A DNA stretch of 64,000 bases from NCBI RefSeq assembly GCF_024808875.1, contig NZ_JANUCT010000002.1:62001-126000 (forward strand). The letters run 5' to 3'. Shown here piece after piece: positions 43,195 through 51,478 of the stretch. The position numbers and the translations under genes are program-made. The stretch is from Methylohalomonas lacus (GTDB taxonomy: Bacteria; Pseudomonadota; Gammaproteobacteria; Methylohalomonadales; Methylohalomonadaceae). Position 1 is the stretch's first letter, and every line of letters begins with the position of its first letter. The notes under the pieces are model-generated. The model ran no database searches and was not told the DNA's origin. It was given only the letters and a program-made list of their open reading frames with translations.

Positions 43195-44739
43195 TCAGTC
43201 CAGGGACCACTGGCGCGACTGGATGCGTTGCACAAGTGTCCGCAGTACATCTTCGAGCGGCTGATCCTCATCGATGAACGGCACCGTTTCGGACAGTGCG
43301 TCGATGAATGTCTGTACGTCGCCGGTCAGTTGTTGCCGCGCCAGTTGCCCCTGCTGCAGGCGCAGCTGAATGGCCTGGTGCACCGCGATCAGCTGCGCAG
43401 CGGCAACCTGTTCGCTGAGTTCCAGTACGCGCAGGCAGTCGCGCGCGGCGATCGTGCCCATGCTGACCTTGTCCTGGTTGTGGCACTCGGTCGAGCGCGA
43501 GAACACGCTGGCCGGCATGGTGTTCTTCAGCGCTTCCGCGGCCCACGCCGAGGCGCCGATCTGCACCGCCTTGAGGCCGTGGTTGATCGAGGCGCGCGCC
43601 GGCGGCGCACCGGACAGGTTGGCGGGCAGGCCGTGATTGAAGCGCGGGTCGACCAGCAGGGCGAGCTGGCGGTCCAGCAGGTCGGCGATGTTGGCGACCA
43701 GGTTTTTCATGCTGTCGGCGACGAAGGCGACGTGGCCGCCGTAGAAATGGCCGCCGTGCAGCACGTCGCCGCTGTCCGGGTCGATCAGCGGGTTGTCGTT
43801 GGCGCTGTTGAGTTCGGTTTCCAGCGTCTGGCGGAACACTGGCAGCATGTCCGCGAGTACACCGATGACGTGCGGCGCACAGCGGATCGAGTAGCGGTCC
43901 TGCAGCCGCGCGGGCTGGTAATCGGCGCCGAGCCCGGCCAGATCCCGGTGCATGCGCGCGGCGATGTCGGTCTGTCCCGGATGCGGCTTGGCGGTCGCCA
44001 GTCGCGCGTCGAAGTGGCCCGGGTTGCCCTGCAGACCGATGACGGCGAGCGCGCTGATGCGGGCGGCCAAATGCGCCATGTATTCGGCCCGCCGCCAGGC
44101 GCAGCAGGTCAGCGCGGTCATCACTGCCGTGCCGTTCATGATCGCCAGCGCTTCCTTGATGCCCGGTTCGAACGCCTGCAGTCCGGCCTGCTGTAATGCC
44201 TGGCGGCTGGGCATGCGCGTGCCGCGATAAATGACCTCACGTTCGCCGGCCAGCGTGGCGGCGATGTAGGACAGCGGCGTCAGATCGCCGCTGGCGCCCA
44301 CCGAACCCTCCGCCGGTATGACCGGGACGATGTCGTGGTTCAGGAATTCAACCAGCTGCTGCAGCAATGCCCGACTGACACCGGAGTAGCCGCTGCAGAG
44401 TGAGGCCAGGCGCACGGCCATGACCGCGCGGGCGTGTTCGACCGACAGGGGATCGCCCAGACCACAGCCGTGAAAACGGCTCAGGTGCAGCGGCAGTTCG
44501 TCCAGCAGCCCGGCAGCGACGCTTCTGGAAACGGAATCGCCGTAGCCGGTGGTGACGCCATAGACCACAACATCCTCGGCCAGGTGTCGATCCAGTTGCT
44601 GTCGACCCTGCTCGATGCGTTGCACGAACACCGGCTGGTCGGACAGCTGTACCGGTCGGTGCTCGCCGGCAATGGCGATGATTGACTCGATCGACAATGG
44701 CGTCTCGCCAAAAACAATGGTTTGGGGATCAGCGTTCAT
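43195..44739 (-). CDS. Aromatic amino acid ammonia-lyase (HAL/PAL/TAL family)
   Basis: A 514-residue lyase with the self-forming MIO cofactor triad Ala149-Ser150-Gly151 in SVGASGDLTPL and the catalytic loop YGVTTGYG (60-67). In an aryl-polyene cluster it would deaminate tyrosine or phenylalanine to give a coumarate or cinnamate starter. The selectivity loop reads SRFHGCG (87-93); the residue pair aligned with His-Leu of bacterial tyrosine lyases appears to be Phe-His, so substrate is not settled. Histidine is unlikely because no hut genes are near. It overlaps the next upstream gene by 11 bases. Confidence 0.9.
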   Translation of the reverse strand: MNADPQTIVFGETPLSIESIIAIAGEHRPVQLSDQPVFVQRIEQGRQQLDRHLAEDVVVYGVTTGYGDSVSRSVAAGLLDELPLHLSRFHGCGLGDPLSVEHARAVMAVRLASLCSGYSGVSRALLQQLVEFLNHDIVPVIPAEGSVGASGDLTPLSYIAATLAGEREVIYRGTRMPSRQALQQAGLQAFEPGIKEALAIMNGTAVMTALTCCAWRRAEYMAHLAARISALAVIGLQGNPGHFDARLATAKPHPGQTDIAARMHRDLAGLGADYQPARLQDRYSIRCAPHVIGVLADMLPVFRQTLETELNSANDNPLIDPDSGDVLHGGHFYGGHVAFVADSMKNLVANIADLLDRQLALLVDPRFNHGLPANLSGAPPARASINHGLKAVQIGASAWAAEALKNTMPASVFSRSTECHNQDKVSMGTIAARDCLRVLELSEQVAAAQLIAVHQAIQLRLQQGQLARQQLTGDVQTFIDALSETVPFIDEDQPLEDVLRTLVQRIQSRQWSLD

Positions 44740-46429
44740 CGGTCGTCATGCCTGCTTCTTTGGCACTGTGAAAATCCGCCCAGAAATCGTAGAAGTTGAA
44801 CCATTGCAGCGGTTGCGCCAGCACCAATGGTTCCAGCCAGCGTGCGTAGTCGTTCATGTAATGTTGTATGGCCGCTTCACGATCCGCGCGCGGCAGTTCA
44901 ACACGCTCGGCGAGTTGTTGCCATGCTACCTGAAACAGGTCGCCCTCGCGCCAGGCGGCGACCATATAGACCGGGCACTGCAGCACATGGGCGAGGATGA
45001 TCGGTCCCTGCGGAAACTCGGCCGGACTGCCGAGGAAATTCACCGTAACGCTGCGCTCGCGGGCGCCGATGGCGACGCGGTCGGCGGCAATGACGATCCA
45101 TTCGCCGGCCGCAATCTTTTCCTGAAGCAATAATGCCGTGTCCGGGCCGATGTCGTTGACCTCGATCAGCTTGATCTGCGAGTCCGGGGCCAGCTGTTCC
45201 AGGGCGTGATTGAAAAGCCGGGCATTGTTGCGATGGATGAGCACGTTGACCTGGAAGTTGCGGGCACGGTTGGCGATCGCGCGGATGCATTCGATGTTGC
45301 CGAAGTGCGGTACCAGCAGCAAGACGGCCTGGCTGTGATCGATCTGCTTGAACAGCGTGTGGCTGCCGTCGACCAGGCGAACCTGGTCCGTTTTGATGGC
45401 GCCGCACCAGGCCGCGACCTTGTCGACGGCCGCATTGGCGAAGCTGAAGAAATGGCGCAGGCTTTGCCAGCGGCCCGGTGGTGGCTGTCCGTTCAGATGG
45501 GCGACGCGGGTCAGGTAGGCCTGTGAGGCGCGACGCTGTTCGCGGCCACTGAGGTAAAAATAGATCACCGCCGGCATGAGCAGGGCCAGGCAGGTTCGCC
45601 GCCCGCCGTAACGGTAGGCGGCAAGCAACAGCTGCAGGCCCCGGGCGGTACCGCGTTCCTGCAGCCGGGCCCAATGACTGGACGCCCGTGTCGGCGCTTG
45701 CCAGCCGCGGTCGCGGATAAAGCGCGGCAGTCGATACAACATGCCTGTCAATAATCGCAGGTGCATCCGTGTGATGCGGACGTTGTCACGCCAGAGCCGG
45801 AAATTGGACGGGTTGCCTGGCGGGTAACGTACGGCAACCGGCAGATGCACCGTCGTCACGCCGCGCCAGAACAATCGCACCATGATGTCGGTGTCAAAAT
45901 CCATGCGGCTGCCCAATGGTTCACTGTCGGCCAGCATTAGACAGTCGGCCAGCGGATAACAACGAAAACCGCACATGCTGTCGCGGATCCGCAGCGACAG
46001 GGTTTCACACCAGACCATGACATTGGTCAGCCAGCGGCCATAGCGGCGCATGACGGGGACGCCGGCATCGAAGCAGGGCCGACCGCTGATCAGGGCCCGC
46101 GGCTGTTGCCGGGCCTGTTCGAGCAGCGCCGGTAGCTGTTCCAGATCATGTTGGCCGTCGGCGTCGATCTGGACTGCGTGCGTATAACCCTGGGCGACCG
46201 CAGCGCGCATGCCGGCGATGACCGCGCCGCCCTTGCCGCTATTCTGCGCCAGACGCAGAACGTGAATGCCGCGCTCGGGATCGTGCTGATCGGCCATGGC
46301 GCGGGCGGCGGTTGTTCCGGAACCGTCATCAATGATGAACACCGCCAGTTGCAGCGTACGCAGGTATTCAATGATACGGGGCAGTTCACGATAGTGATCG
46401 TAACTGGGAATGAGGGCACAGATGTTCAT
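44729..46429 (-). CDS. Fusion: family-2 glycosyltransferase + lysophospholipid-type acyltransferase
   Basis: A 566-residue two-domain protein. Residues 1-240 are a GT2 domain with ALIPSYDHYRELPRI, VFIIDDGSGT and HAVQIDADGQHD. Residues about 270-560 match the lipid-A-type acyltransferase superfamily, with VLLLVPHFGNIECIRA and SPAEFPQGPIILAHVL. It would glycosylate and acylate the polyene or its lipid anchor. ATG 46429 is preferred for the N-terminus MNICALIPSYDHY; TTG 46444 overlaps the previous stop and is an alternative. Such fusions are known in APE clusters. Confidence 0.87.
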   Translation of the reverse strand: MNICALIPSYDHYRELPRIIEYLRTLQLAVFIIDDGSGTTAARAMADQHDPERGIHVLRLAQNSGKGGAVIAGMRAAVAQGYTHAVQIDADGQHDLEQLPALLEQARQQPRALISGRPCFDAGVPVMRRYGRWLTNVMVWCETLSLRIRDSMCGFRCYPLADCLMLADSEPLGSRMDFDTDIMVRLFWRGVTTVHLPVAVRYPPGNPSNFRLWRDNVRITRMHLRLLTGMLYRLPRFIRDRGWQAPTRASSHWARLQERGTARGLQLLLAAYRYGGRRTCLALLMPAVIYFYLSGREQRRASQAYLTRVAHLNGQPPPGRWQSLRHFFSFANAAVDKVAAWCGAIKTDQVRLVDGSHTLFKQIDHSQAVLLLVPHFGNIECIRAIANRARNFQVNVLIHRNNARLFNHALEQLAPDSQIKLIEVNDIGPDTALLLQEKIAAGEWIVIAADRVAIGARERSVTVNFLGSPAEFPQGPIILAHVLQCPVYMVAAWREGDLFQVAWQQLAERVELPRADREAAIQHYMNDYARWLEPLVLAQPLQWFNFYDFWADFHSAKEAGMTTDER

Positions 46430-46440
46430 GCGGTCGCTAT

Positions 46441-48138
46441 TCAATCCCAGTGCAATATGCCGGAGGCGTGAACGCCGCGGTCCGATTCATAGCGGAAATG
46501 AACACATGCCCGGGCGGTTTCGTGACGCAGTTCCAGTCGTACGTTCATGCCGGGCAGAATAACCTGTCTGAACTTGAGTTGGCGGATGCGGCTCGGCGAT
46601 CCGCTTACGGTGAAATGATCGGCCGCCTTGAGCACCGCCCAGTGCAGCTGGGTGACGCCGGGCAACACTGCCTGATCGGGAAAGTGGCCCCGGAAATGGG
46701 TCAGGTCCGCGTCGACGGACAGTGCCAGGACAACGTGCTCAGCGGTCGCGGTCAGCGTTTCGATTGTCGGCATGGCGTGCAGTTCGGTTGCCTGATCGAA
46801 CAGTGCCGCGAGTTCGGATTGCCGGTGTTTGGACTGGGCATCAGCCGGCAGTTCGGTGACGAAGCGCCAGTGCCGGGGCAGGGCCGCGCTTTCTTCGTAA
46901 TCGCCCAGTTCGGACCGTAGCCGGCGGCCGAGGCGGAAACGGCCGAGCTGCGTCAGTTGCTGCCGGCCCGTGGCGGACAGTTTCACAACGGCGCCGAGTT
47001 GCTGACCGCGCTGTGCCAGCAGTAGCAGGCGGGCCTGCTCGACCAGTGGTGAGGCCGCCAGACGCTGTTCAACCTGTTCCAGCGAGACGCGTTTGCCTTC
47101 GATCTTGACGATGCGATCGGCACGGCCGAGTAATTCGAAGGTTTGCCGATCCGGCGCCATGCGCACGCGGTCATCCGTCGTCAGCCAGGTACCGGTTTGA
47201 TCGTCGGGTAAGTGCATGTGCGTCGCCGTTACCTGCAGGCGCTGTTCGTCGTCGTTGGCAACAGCCACGCCCGGTAACGGTGTCCAGACACTGCCGGTAG
47301 CTTGCCGGCGCCAGGCGATGCCGCCGGTCTCGGTGCTGCCATAGACCTCGCAGGGCGGACAACCGAAATAGTGTTGCACCTTGTTGGCATCGGCGGCAGG
47401 CAGCGGGCCGCCGGAACAGAAAACCTGGGCCGGCCGGATGGTGCTGGCCTGCGCGGGCAGGCGTTGCAGATGGGCCGGACTTGCCACCAGCACATCGCCG
47501 CTGCGCATGACTGCCAGCAGTTCTTCCCAGTAGTGCGCCTGCCGCGCTGCGAATGGCCGCCCCGTCATCACCGGCCAGAATACCCGGAACAGCAGGCCGT
47601 ATATATGCTGCTGGGAAACCAGGCCGTGAAAGCAGGCTGCTGCCGCGATCGAGTCGCCCCACAGGCTTTCCAGCAGGCCGACCTCGGTTTCCAGCTGCTG
47701 ACGGGTCCTGGTGATTGCCTTGGGCGTGCCGCTGGATCCGGACGTGTAGAAAACGATGTGCTGCTCGCTGTGCCGAGGGTCCGGTCGCTGGTCCGTCGTT
47801 GCCGAACCGTCCGGCGTCGCAGCGGTTTCTTTGAGCACGCTGCGGACGGCGTCGTCATCAAGCAGCCGGTCGTATTGCCGGTCGAGTTCCTGCAGATAGG
47901 CCGGCTGACCGTGCGCCGGCAGGATGGCCAGCGCATTGTTGTGCCAGGTGGCCGCCAGCGCGATCGCGAAGTGCAGCGCGGAATCACAGTGGATGGCAAC
48001 CCGTTCTGCCGACAGCCCGGCAGCCAGCTGTTCGATCACCCGGCCGGTCGTCTGCCGATCCACGCTGCGGTCGTGATCCATGCAGACCGTAGCGGCCGGT
48101 TGTTGCGGATCGGTCAGTGCCTCGAGGAAACCCTGCAT
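46441..48138 (-). CDS. Fusion: AMP-dependent acyl ligase + ApeI-type dehydratase
   Basis: A 565-residue protein. The N-terminal adenylate-forming domain has FYTSGSSGTPKAITRTRQQLE, EVYGSTETGGIAWR, LTTDDRVRM and KIEGKRVSLEQVE, and would activate the aromatic starter acid. The last roughly 110 residues are a hot-dog domain with FRGHFPDQAVLPGVTQLHWAV, which is the ApeI/FabZ-like dehydratase signature. The ATG at 48138 overlaps the upstream stop by one base; the frame to 48192 is discounted. Confidence 0.88.
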   Translation of the reverse strand: MQGFLEALTDPQQPAATVCMDHDRSVDRQTTGRVIEQLAAGLSAERVAIHCDSALHFAIALAATWHNNALAILPAHGQPAYLQELDRQYDRLLDDDAVRSVLKETAATPDGSATTDQRPDPRHSEQHIVFYTSGSSGTPKAITRTRQQLETEVGLLESLWGDSIAAAACFHGLVSQQHIYGLLFRVFWPVMTGRPFAARQAHYWEELLAVMRSGDVLVASPAHLQRLPAQASTIRPAQVFCSGGPLPAADANKVQHYFGCPPCEVYGSTETGGIAWRRQATGSVWTPLPGVAVANDDEQRLQVTATHMHLPDDQTGTWLTTDDRVRMAPDRQTFELLGRADRIVKIEGKRVSLEQVEQRLAASPLVEQARLLLLAQRGQQLGAVVKLSATGRQQLTQLGRFRLGRRLRSELGDYEESAALPRHWRFVTELPADAQSKHRQSELAALFDQATELHAMPTIETLTATAEHVVLALSVDADLTHFRGHFPDQAVLPGVTQLHWAVLKAADHFTVSGSPSRIRQLKFRQVILPGMNVRLELRHETARACVHFRYESDRGVHASGILHWD

Positions 48139-48725
48139 CAGTTCGGATCCGGCCCGGTCTGACGCCGGCGCAGATAGTGACGCAGCGGCCATTCACCGAA
48201 GAACAGTGCGCCGATCAGCAGGTAGGAGATGAAGCCGTTGTAAAGTGTCCACTGTTCCAGCGTGCCGGCTGTTGCCGTCCACGCCGCGATGCTTGCATTG
48301 ATCAGGAAAAAGACGATCCAGACAAGGGTCAGGCGGCGCGTGTAGCGTATGCCATGGTCGTCGAGCGTTGCCTGTTGCAGGCGCGCGAAGCGTTCAATCA
48401 TCGGCGGCGGATAGAGCAGCGTCAGTGTAAAGGCGCTGGCCAGCAACAGGCTGACGAGGACCGGGTACAGCAGCAGGGCGAGTTCAGTCTGGCTGATCGC
48501 GACGATCGTCATCATGACTGCCAGCAACAGACAGGCCAGGCACCCCGGCCACTGCCGTTGCCAGCCGAACAGCAGGGCACGCAACAGCAACAGCGCCATC
48601 AGCAGCGCCAACAGGCCGGTGCCGGGCAGGGTCTGCAGACCAAAGTAGACGATCAGCGGATACAGCACGCCGAGCGTTGCAAACGCGGCGGTCAATACAC
48701 GGCCGTTATTCCTGAACCAGAGCAT
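48138..48725 (-). CDS. Integral membrane protein of APE clusters (COG4648-like)
   Basis: A 195-residue protein with five or six membrane helices. The segment LLYPPPMIERFARLQ links helix pairs, and RRLTLVWIVFFLINASIAAW is characteristic of the COG4648-type membrane protein found in APE operons. Function is not known. It overlaps the carrier-protein gene by 20 bases and the ligase gene by one. Confidence 0.85.
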   Translation of the reverse strand: MLWFRNNGRVLTAAFATLGVLYPLIVYFGLQTLPGTGLLALLMALLLLRALLFGWQRQWPGCLACLLLAVMMTIVAISQTELALLLYPVLVSLLLASAFTLTLLYPPPMIERFARLQQATLDDHGIRYTRRLTLVWIVFFLINASIAAWTATAGTLEQWTLYNGFISYLLIGALFFGEWPLRHYLRRRQTGPDPN

Positions 48726-48957
48726 GAACCTTGTCGACCACGTCGGCGACAGTGCGTACCGACTTGAATTCTTCCGGCGGGATCTTCTTGCCGATGAGAC
48801 CCTGGAACCGCACGATCAGATCGACGGCGTCGATGCTGTCGAGGTCCAGGTCTTCGGCCAGCCGGGCCTCGGGCCGGATTGAGGCCGCCGGTACCTCGAA
48901 CATCTCGACCAGGTATTCGCTGAGCTTGGCGTAGATGTCATCTTTCGAATACGCCAT
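48706..48957 (-). CDS. Acyl carrier protein (APE, copy 1)
   Basis: An 83-residue ACP. The phosphopantetheine attachment site is Ser41 in DLDLDSIDAVDL. It is acidic and predicted to be four-helical. It would carry the growing polyene chain. The ATG overlaps the stop of the second ACP gene by one base (TAATG). Confidence 0.94.
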   Translation of the reverse strand: MAYSKDDIYAKLSEYLVEMFEVPAASIRPEARLAEDLDLDSIDAVDLIVRFQGLIGKKIPPEEFKSVRTVADVVDKVHALVQE

Positions 48958-49220
48958 TACTGATCCTCGCGTGCGGTTTCGATAAAGCGGGCCAGGTTAT
49001 GCACGGATGCAAAATGCTGTTTGACGTTTTCGTCGCGGGCATCGATGCGGACACCGTATTTTCTCTGTATGGCAACGCCGAGTTCCAGCGCGTCTATCGA
49101 ATCCAGCCCGAGCCCGTCAACGAACAGGGGCTCATGACTGTCGATTTCGCCGGCACTGATATCTTCCAGGTTCAGTGTTTCTATAATAAACAGCTTGAGT
49201 TCATCTTCCAGCGCTTGCAT
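48957..49220 (-). CDS. Acyl carrier protein (APE, copy 2)
   Basis: An 87-residue ACP with Ser41 in GLGLDSIDALELGV. It differs clearly from copy 1, in line with APE clusters that encode two dedicated carriers, which are thought to hold starter and elongating units. It overlaps the acyltransferase gene by 20 bases. A 4'-phosphopantetheinyl transferase for both could be the gene at 53349. Confidence 0.94.
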   Translation of the reverse strand: MQALEDELKLFIIETLNLEDISAGEIDSHEPLFVDGLGLDSIDALELGVAIQRKYGVRIDARDENVKQHFASVHNLARFIETAREDQ

Positions 49221-50010
49221 GCGATAACCTGTCTCTAAAATTGTGTTTCATATAGTCTGTCAGATGGCGTGCCTGTCTACCGCGTGGCTGCGAGCAATCA
49301 ATAACCTGCGCCGGAGAAAAAGCGGGCGCGACCTCGATGTCGTAAATAATCGTTGTTGCCGGCACGGCATACCAGGGGCTGCCTTTCTTGAGTGCGTCGT
49401 GATTGCAGCGAATGCAGACGGGTAATATATCCGCCTGCGCTGCCAGCGCAATATTTGCCACACCGCGTTGCAGTGGTCCGAGGACCTGACCGGATGGCGT
49501 GCGCGTGCCTTCCGGAAAGATCACCAGCGGCACCTGTTGTTGCAAAGCATGCCTGCATTGTTCGAGCAACTGCTCCGCCGGCTGGTCATTGCGGATGTAA
49601 CCGGCGGCACTGATAAAGGGCGCCAGAAACGGGTTGCGCCACAACTGGTGCTTGACGAGGCAGTGGGCACGCGGCAACCGCCCCAGCAGGATCACGACGT
49701 CCAGCAGGGTTGGGTGATTGGCGATGATCAGTACACCGCCTGCCTTACCGAGCTGTCCTTTACCCTGTATGGTAACTCTGATGAGGCCGAGACAGTCGAG
49801 GAAATCCACGAACAAGCCGAATGCGTGGCAGATCAGGCGCTGGGTCTGTCGTTGCCGGACTGTACGAAGTGGAATGAGCAGCAGTGGCGCCGCCAGCAGC
49901 GCCAGCAGCACGGCACCGCCGCCGAAGGCAGCAAACGCCAGCGCCGTGGCCGCCAACCGGCGGCCGCGTTCAAGCGTCTGTCGTAACCCGGCGTAGTTGC
50001 CAGCCGCCAT
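49201..50010 (-). CDS. 1-acyl-glycerol-3-phosphate-type acyltransferase (APE cluster)
   Basis: A 269-residue membrane-associated acyltransferase. A hydrophobic N-terminal segment (about residues 18-48) precedes the catalytic NHPTLLDVVIL motif (HxxxxD) and FPEGTRTPSG. It would transfer an acyl or aryl-polyene chain to a glycerol-type acceptor. It overlaps the ketosynthase-like gene upstream by 41 bases, the longest overlap in the operon. Confidence 0.9.
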   Translation of the reverse strand: MAAGNYAGLRQTLERGRRLAATALAFAAFGGGAVLLALLAAPLLLIPLRTVRQRQTQRLICHAFGLFVDFLDCLGLIRVTIQGKGQLGKAGGVLIIANHPTLLDVVILLGRLPRAHCLVKHQLWRNPFLAPFISAAGYIRNDQPAEQLLEQCRHALQQQVPLVIFPEGTRTPSGQVLGPLQRGVANIALAAQADILPVCIRCNHDALKKGSPWYAVPATTIIYDIEVAPAFSPAQVIDCSQPRGRQARHLTDYMKHNFRDRLSHASAGR

Positions 50011-50698
50011 GTTCGCCGCTTAACAGTAAGCAATCTTCATCATTATTTACTTCATCCAGCCAGCGCGCCAGCGCCAGCGCCTGCCGCAGGGGCCAGACGT
50101 CGGCGCTTTGATCCGCATGGGCGCTGAACTCAAGGCGCACACCCGGCCCGCCGGGCGCCGCAAGTAGCAGGGCCAGTGCACAGCTGCAGGTATCGGGCGG
50201 GTCATTGTCCGCATACGCGTCAGGCAGTGGCAGATCGGTGTAGACCAGCAGTACCGGCTGGTCGGGTTGTACCTGCAGCTGGGCGACAGCCTCGGTCAGG
50301 CCGGCCAGCAGTGTATCGCGGCCGGCGGCGAGCGCGGAGTGGGGCGTATTGATCGCCCACTGGATGGCGGCGATACCGAGCGGTGCATTGTGTACCGACA
50401 TGCTGAAGTCGGTCGGCGAGGGTGATTCGCCGGCGGCAATGTCGGCTATCATCTTCAATGTCCGCTGCAGGTCGCCGTGGCGTGACGCCAACACGAGCGA
50501 CGGACTGGCGCCGTCCGCACCGGCCGTGGCGATCACCTGGGCGGTGGCACGGCCGAACAGGCCCTGGCGCCGACGCATGCCCGCGTCGAGCTGTTTGCCG
50601 AGCTCGGCGGCCGGCAGCTGCTCGCCATGCAGCGCGTTGCTGGCCGGATCATCGGTCCATACGTACCAGTCTACCAGTGTCAGTTCAACGGATGGCAT
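49970..50698 (-). CDS. Ketosynthase-like chain-length-factor protein (ApeC type)
   Basis: A 242-residue protein matching only the N-terminal half of a ketosynthase. It has no active-site cysteine motif; the landmark SMSVHNAPLGIAAIQWAIN is what I associate with the beta-ketoacyl synthase N-terminal domain (ApeC-like) of APE clusters. It probably pairs with one of the complete ketosynthases as a chain-length factor. It is the first enzyme gene of the leftward operon, 18 bases after the small lipoprotein gene. Confidence 0.87.
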   Translation of the reverse strand: MPSVELTLVDWYVWTDDPASNALHGEQLPAAELGKQLDAGMRRRQGLFGRATAQVIATAGADGASPSLVLASRHGDLQRTLKMIADIAAGESPSPTDFSMSVHNAPLGIAAIQWAINTPHSALAAGRDTLLAGLTEAVAQLQVQPDQPVLLVYTDLPLPDAYADNDPPDTCSCALALLLAAPGGPGVRLEFSAHADQSADVWPLRQALALARWLDEVNNDEDCLLLSGEHGGWQLRRVTTDA

Positions 50699-50716
50699 GG
50701 GCTGGAGCGGCCGGTT

Positions 50717-51121
50717 TCAGTCGCCGGTAGCGGCCAGCGCGGCTACTTCAGCAATAATATCGTGACGCAGATTGTTGACCCAGCGATTGTAGTTTCGGTG
50801 AATCTTCTCGCCTTCGTGCAGCAGGTTGTCGCTGTCGGCGTAATGAATGGAGAACTGCTGGCGATCGAATTCCACGCGCACCTTGGCCATATGATCGCGG
50901 GGGCTGTAAGTGCCCAGCAGTTTGCCCGATCCTTCGGCCTGCAGAATCCAGCCGCGTTTGGCACCGGCACGAATGATCGCCGCTTCGATCTGTTCGAGTT
51001 CGAGCTGTTCGCTGCCCGCCGGCAACGGCTCCGATGCGATATTTTCAATGGGCTGCAGGCGCGAACAGGCTATCAGTGCGATCAGCAAGCATAGCCATAG
51101 GCCGTGTTTAATGTGTTTCAT
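50717..51121 (-). CDS. Small lipoprotein at the head of the APE operon
   Basis: A 134-residue predicted lipoprotein, lipobox LIAC with Cys19. The mature part includes EAAIIRAGAKRGWILQAEGSG and HRNYNRWVNNLRHDI. I do not recognise the family; short lipoproteins of this type do occur in APE clusters. A strong AGGAGG ribosome site lies before the ATG. It seems to be the first gene of the long leftward transcript. Confidence 0.82.
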   Translation of the reverse strand: MKHIKHGLWLCLLIALIACSRLQPIENIASEPLPAGSEQLELEQIEAAIIRAGAKRGWILQAEGSGKLLGTYSPRDHMAKVRVEFDRQQFSIHYADSDNLLHEGEKIHRNYNRWVNNLRHDIIAEVAALAATGD

Positions 51122-51155
51122 GGGTCCTCCTGGAATCGTTTCTGTAAATCACTGC

Positions 51156-51260
51156 CCTCTGAGCAGAGGCCAGGCAACGGTTGTTCACATGTGAATATGA
51201 TTACACGGCCGTGGCAGCAGGCGACAGTGATAACGGAAAGTTGGCAAACGGGCGTGCCAA
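51156..51260 (-). promoter_or_regulatory. Dyad-rich upstream region of the APE operon
   Basis: The 214-base leader region holds two perfect dyads: CCTCTG-AG-CAGAGG (51156-51169) and TTCACATGTGAA (51184-51195). Further upstream on the - strand TTGGCACG then TTTGCC (51243-51260) resembles a sigma-54 site but with one extra base between the GG and GC elements. The dyads lie 35-75 bases before the lipoprotein start, suitable for operator sites. No regulator gene is identified in the window. Confidence 0.3.
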
Positions 51261-51303
51261 TATTGCTGATTTCAGGGTTTGAATCCGGCTTCATTGATCC
51301 ATA

Positions 51304-51330
51304 AAAAAAGGACCGCAAGGGTCCTTTTTT
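51304..51330 (-). terminator. Intrinsic terminator of tRNA-Ser
   Basis: An 11-bp stem (51304-51314 with 51320-51330) has a GGACC/GGTCC core and six A-T pairs. It is followed on the - strand by a run of T, six bases past the tRNA 3' end. It is symmetrical enough to work in either direction. Confidence 0.8.
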
Positions 51331-51335
51331 CTGTT

Positions 51336-51428
51336 TGGCGGAGAGGGAGGGATTCGAACCCTCGAAGAGGCTATAAACCCCTTACACACTTTCCAGGCGT
51401 GCGCCTTCGACCGCTCGGCCACCTCTCC
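51336..51428 (-). tRNA. tRNA-Ser (anticodon GGA)
   Basis: A 93-base type-II tRNA. The acceptor stem GGAGAGG/CCTCTCC, discriminator G and encoded CCA are visible. The anticodon loop CTGGAAA gives GGA (reads UCC/UCU). The long variable arm and the GGTTCGAATCC T-arm are present. A terminator follows. Confidence 0.95.
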
Positions 51429-51446
51429 AGATTTTCAAGATGCGCG

Positions 51447-51475
51447 AGCGTATACAAATTAACGCTGTAGCGCAA
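51447..51475 (-). promoter_or_regulatory. Candidate promoter of tRNA-Ser
   Basis: On the - strand TTGCGC (51470-51475) and TACGCT (51447-51452, overlapping a TATACG) are 17 bases apart. A GC-rich discriminator follows, as in stable-RNA promoters. The tRNA begins about 18 bases after the -10. Confidence 0.4.
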
Positions 51476-51478
51476 TTT

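Noticed and set aside
43111-44196. 361-codon + strand frame across the ammonia-lyase
   Set aside because: Antisense shadow of a gene with a clear MIO motif.
51279-51470. 63-codon + strand frame over tRNA-Ser
   Set aside because: Antisense of a tRNA, producing the well-known spurious RDSNPRRG peptide.
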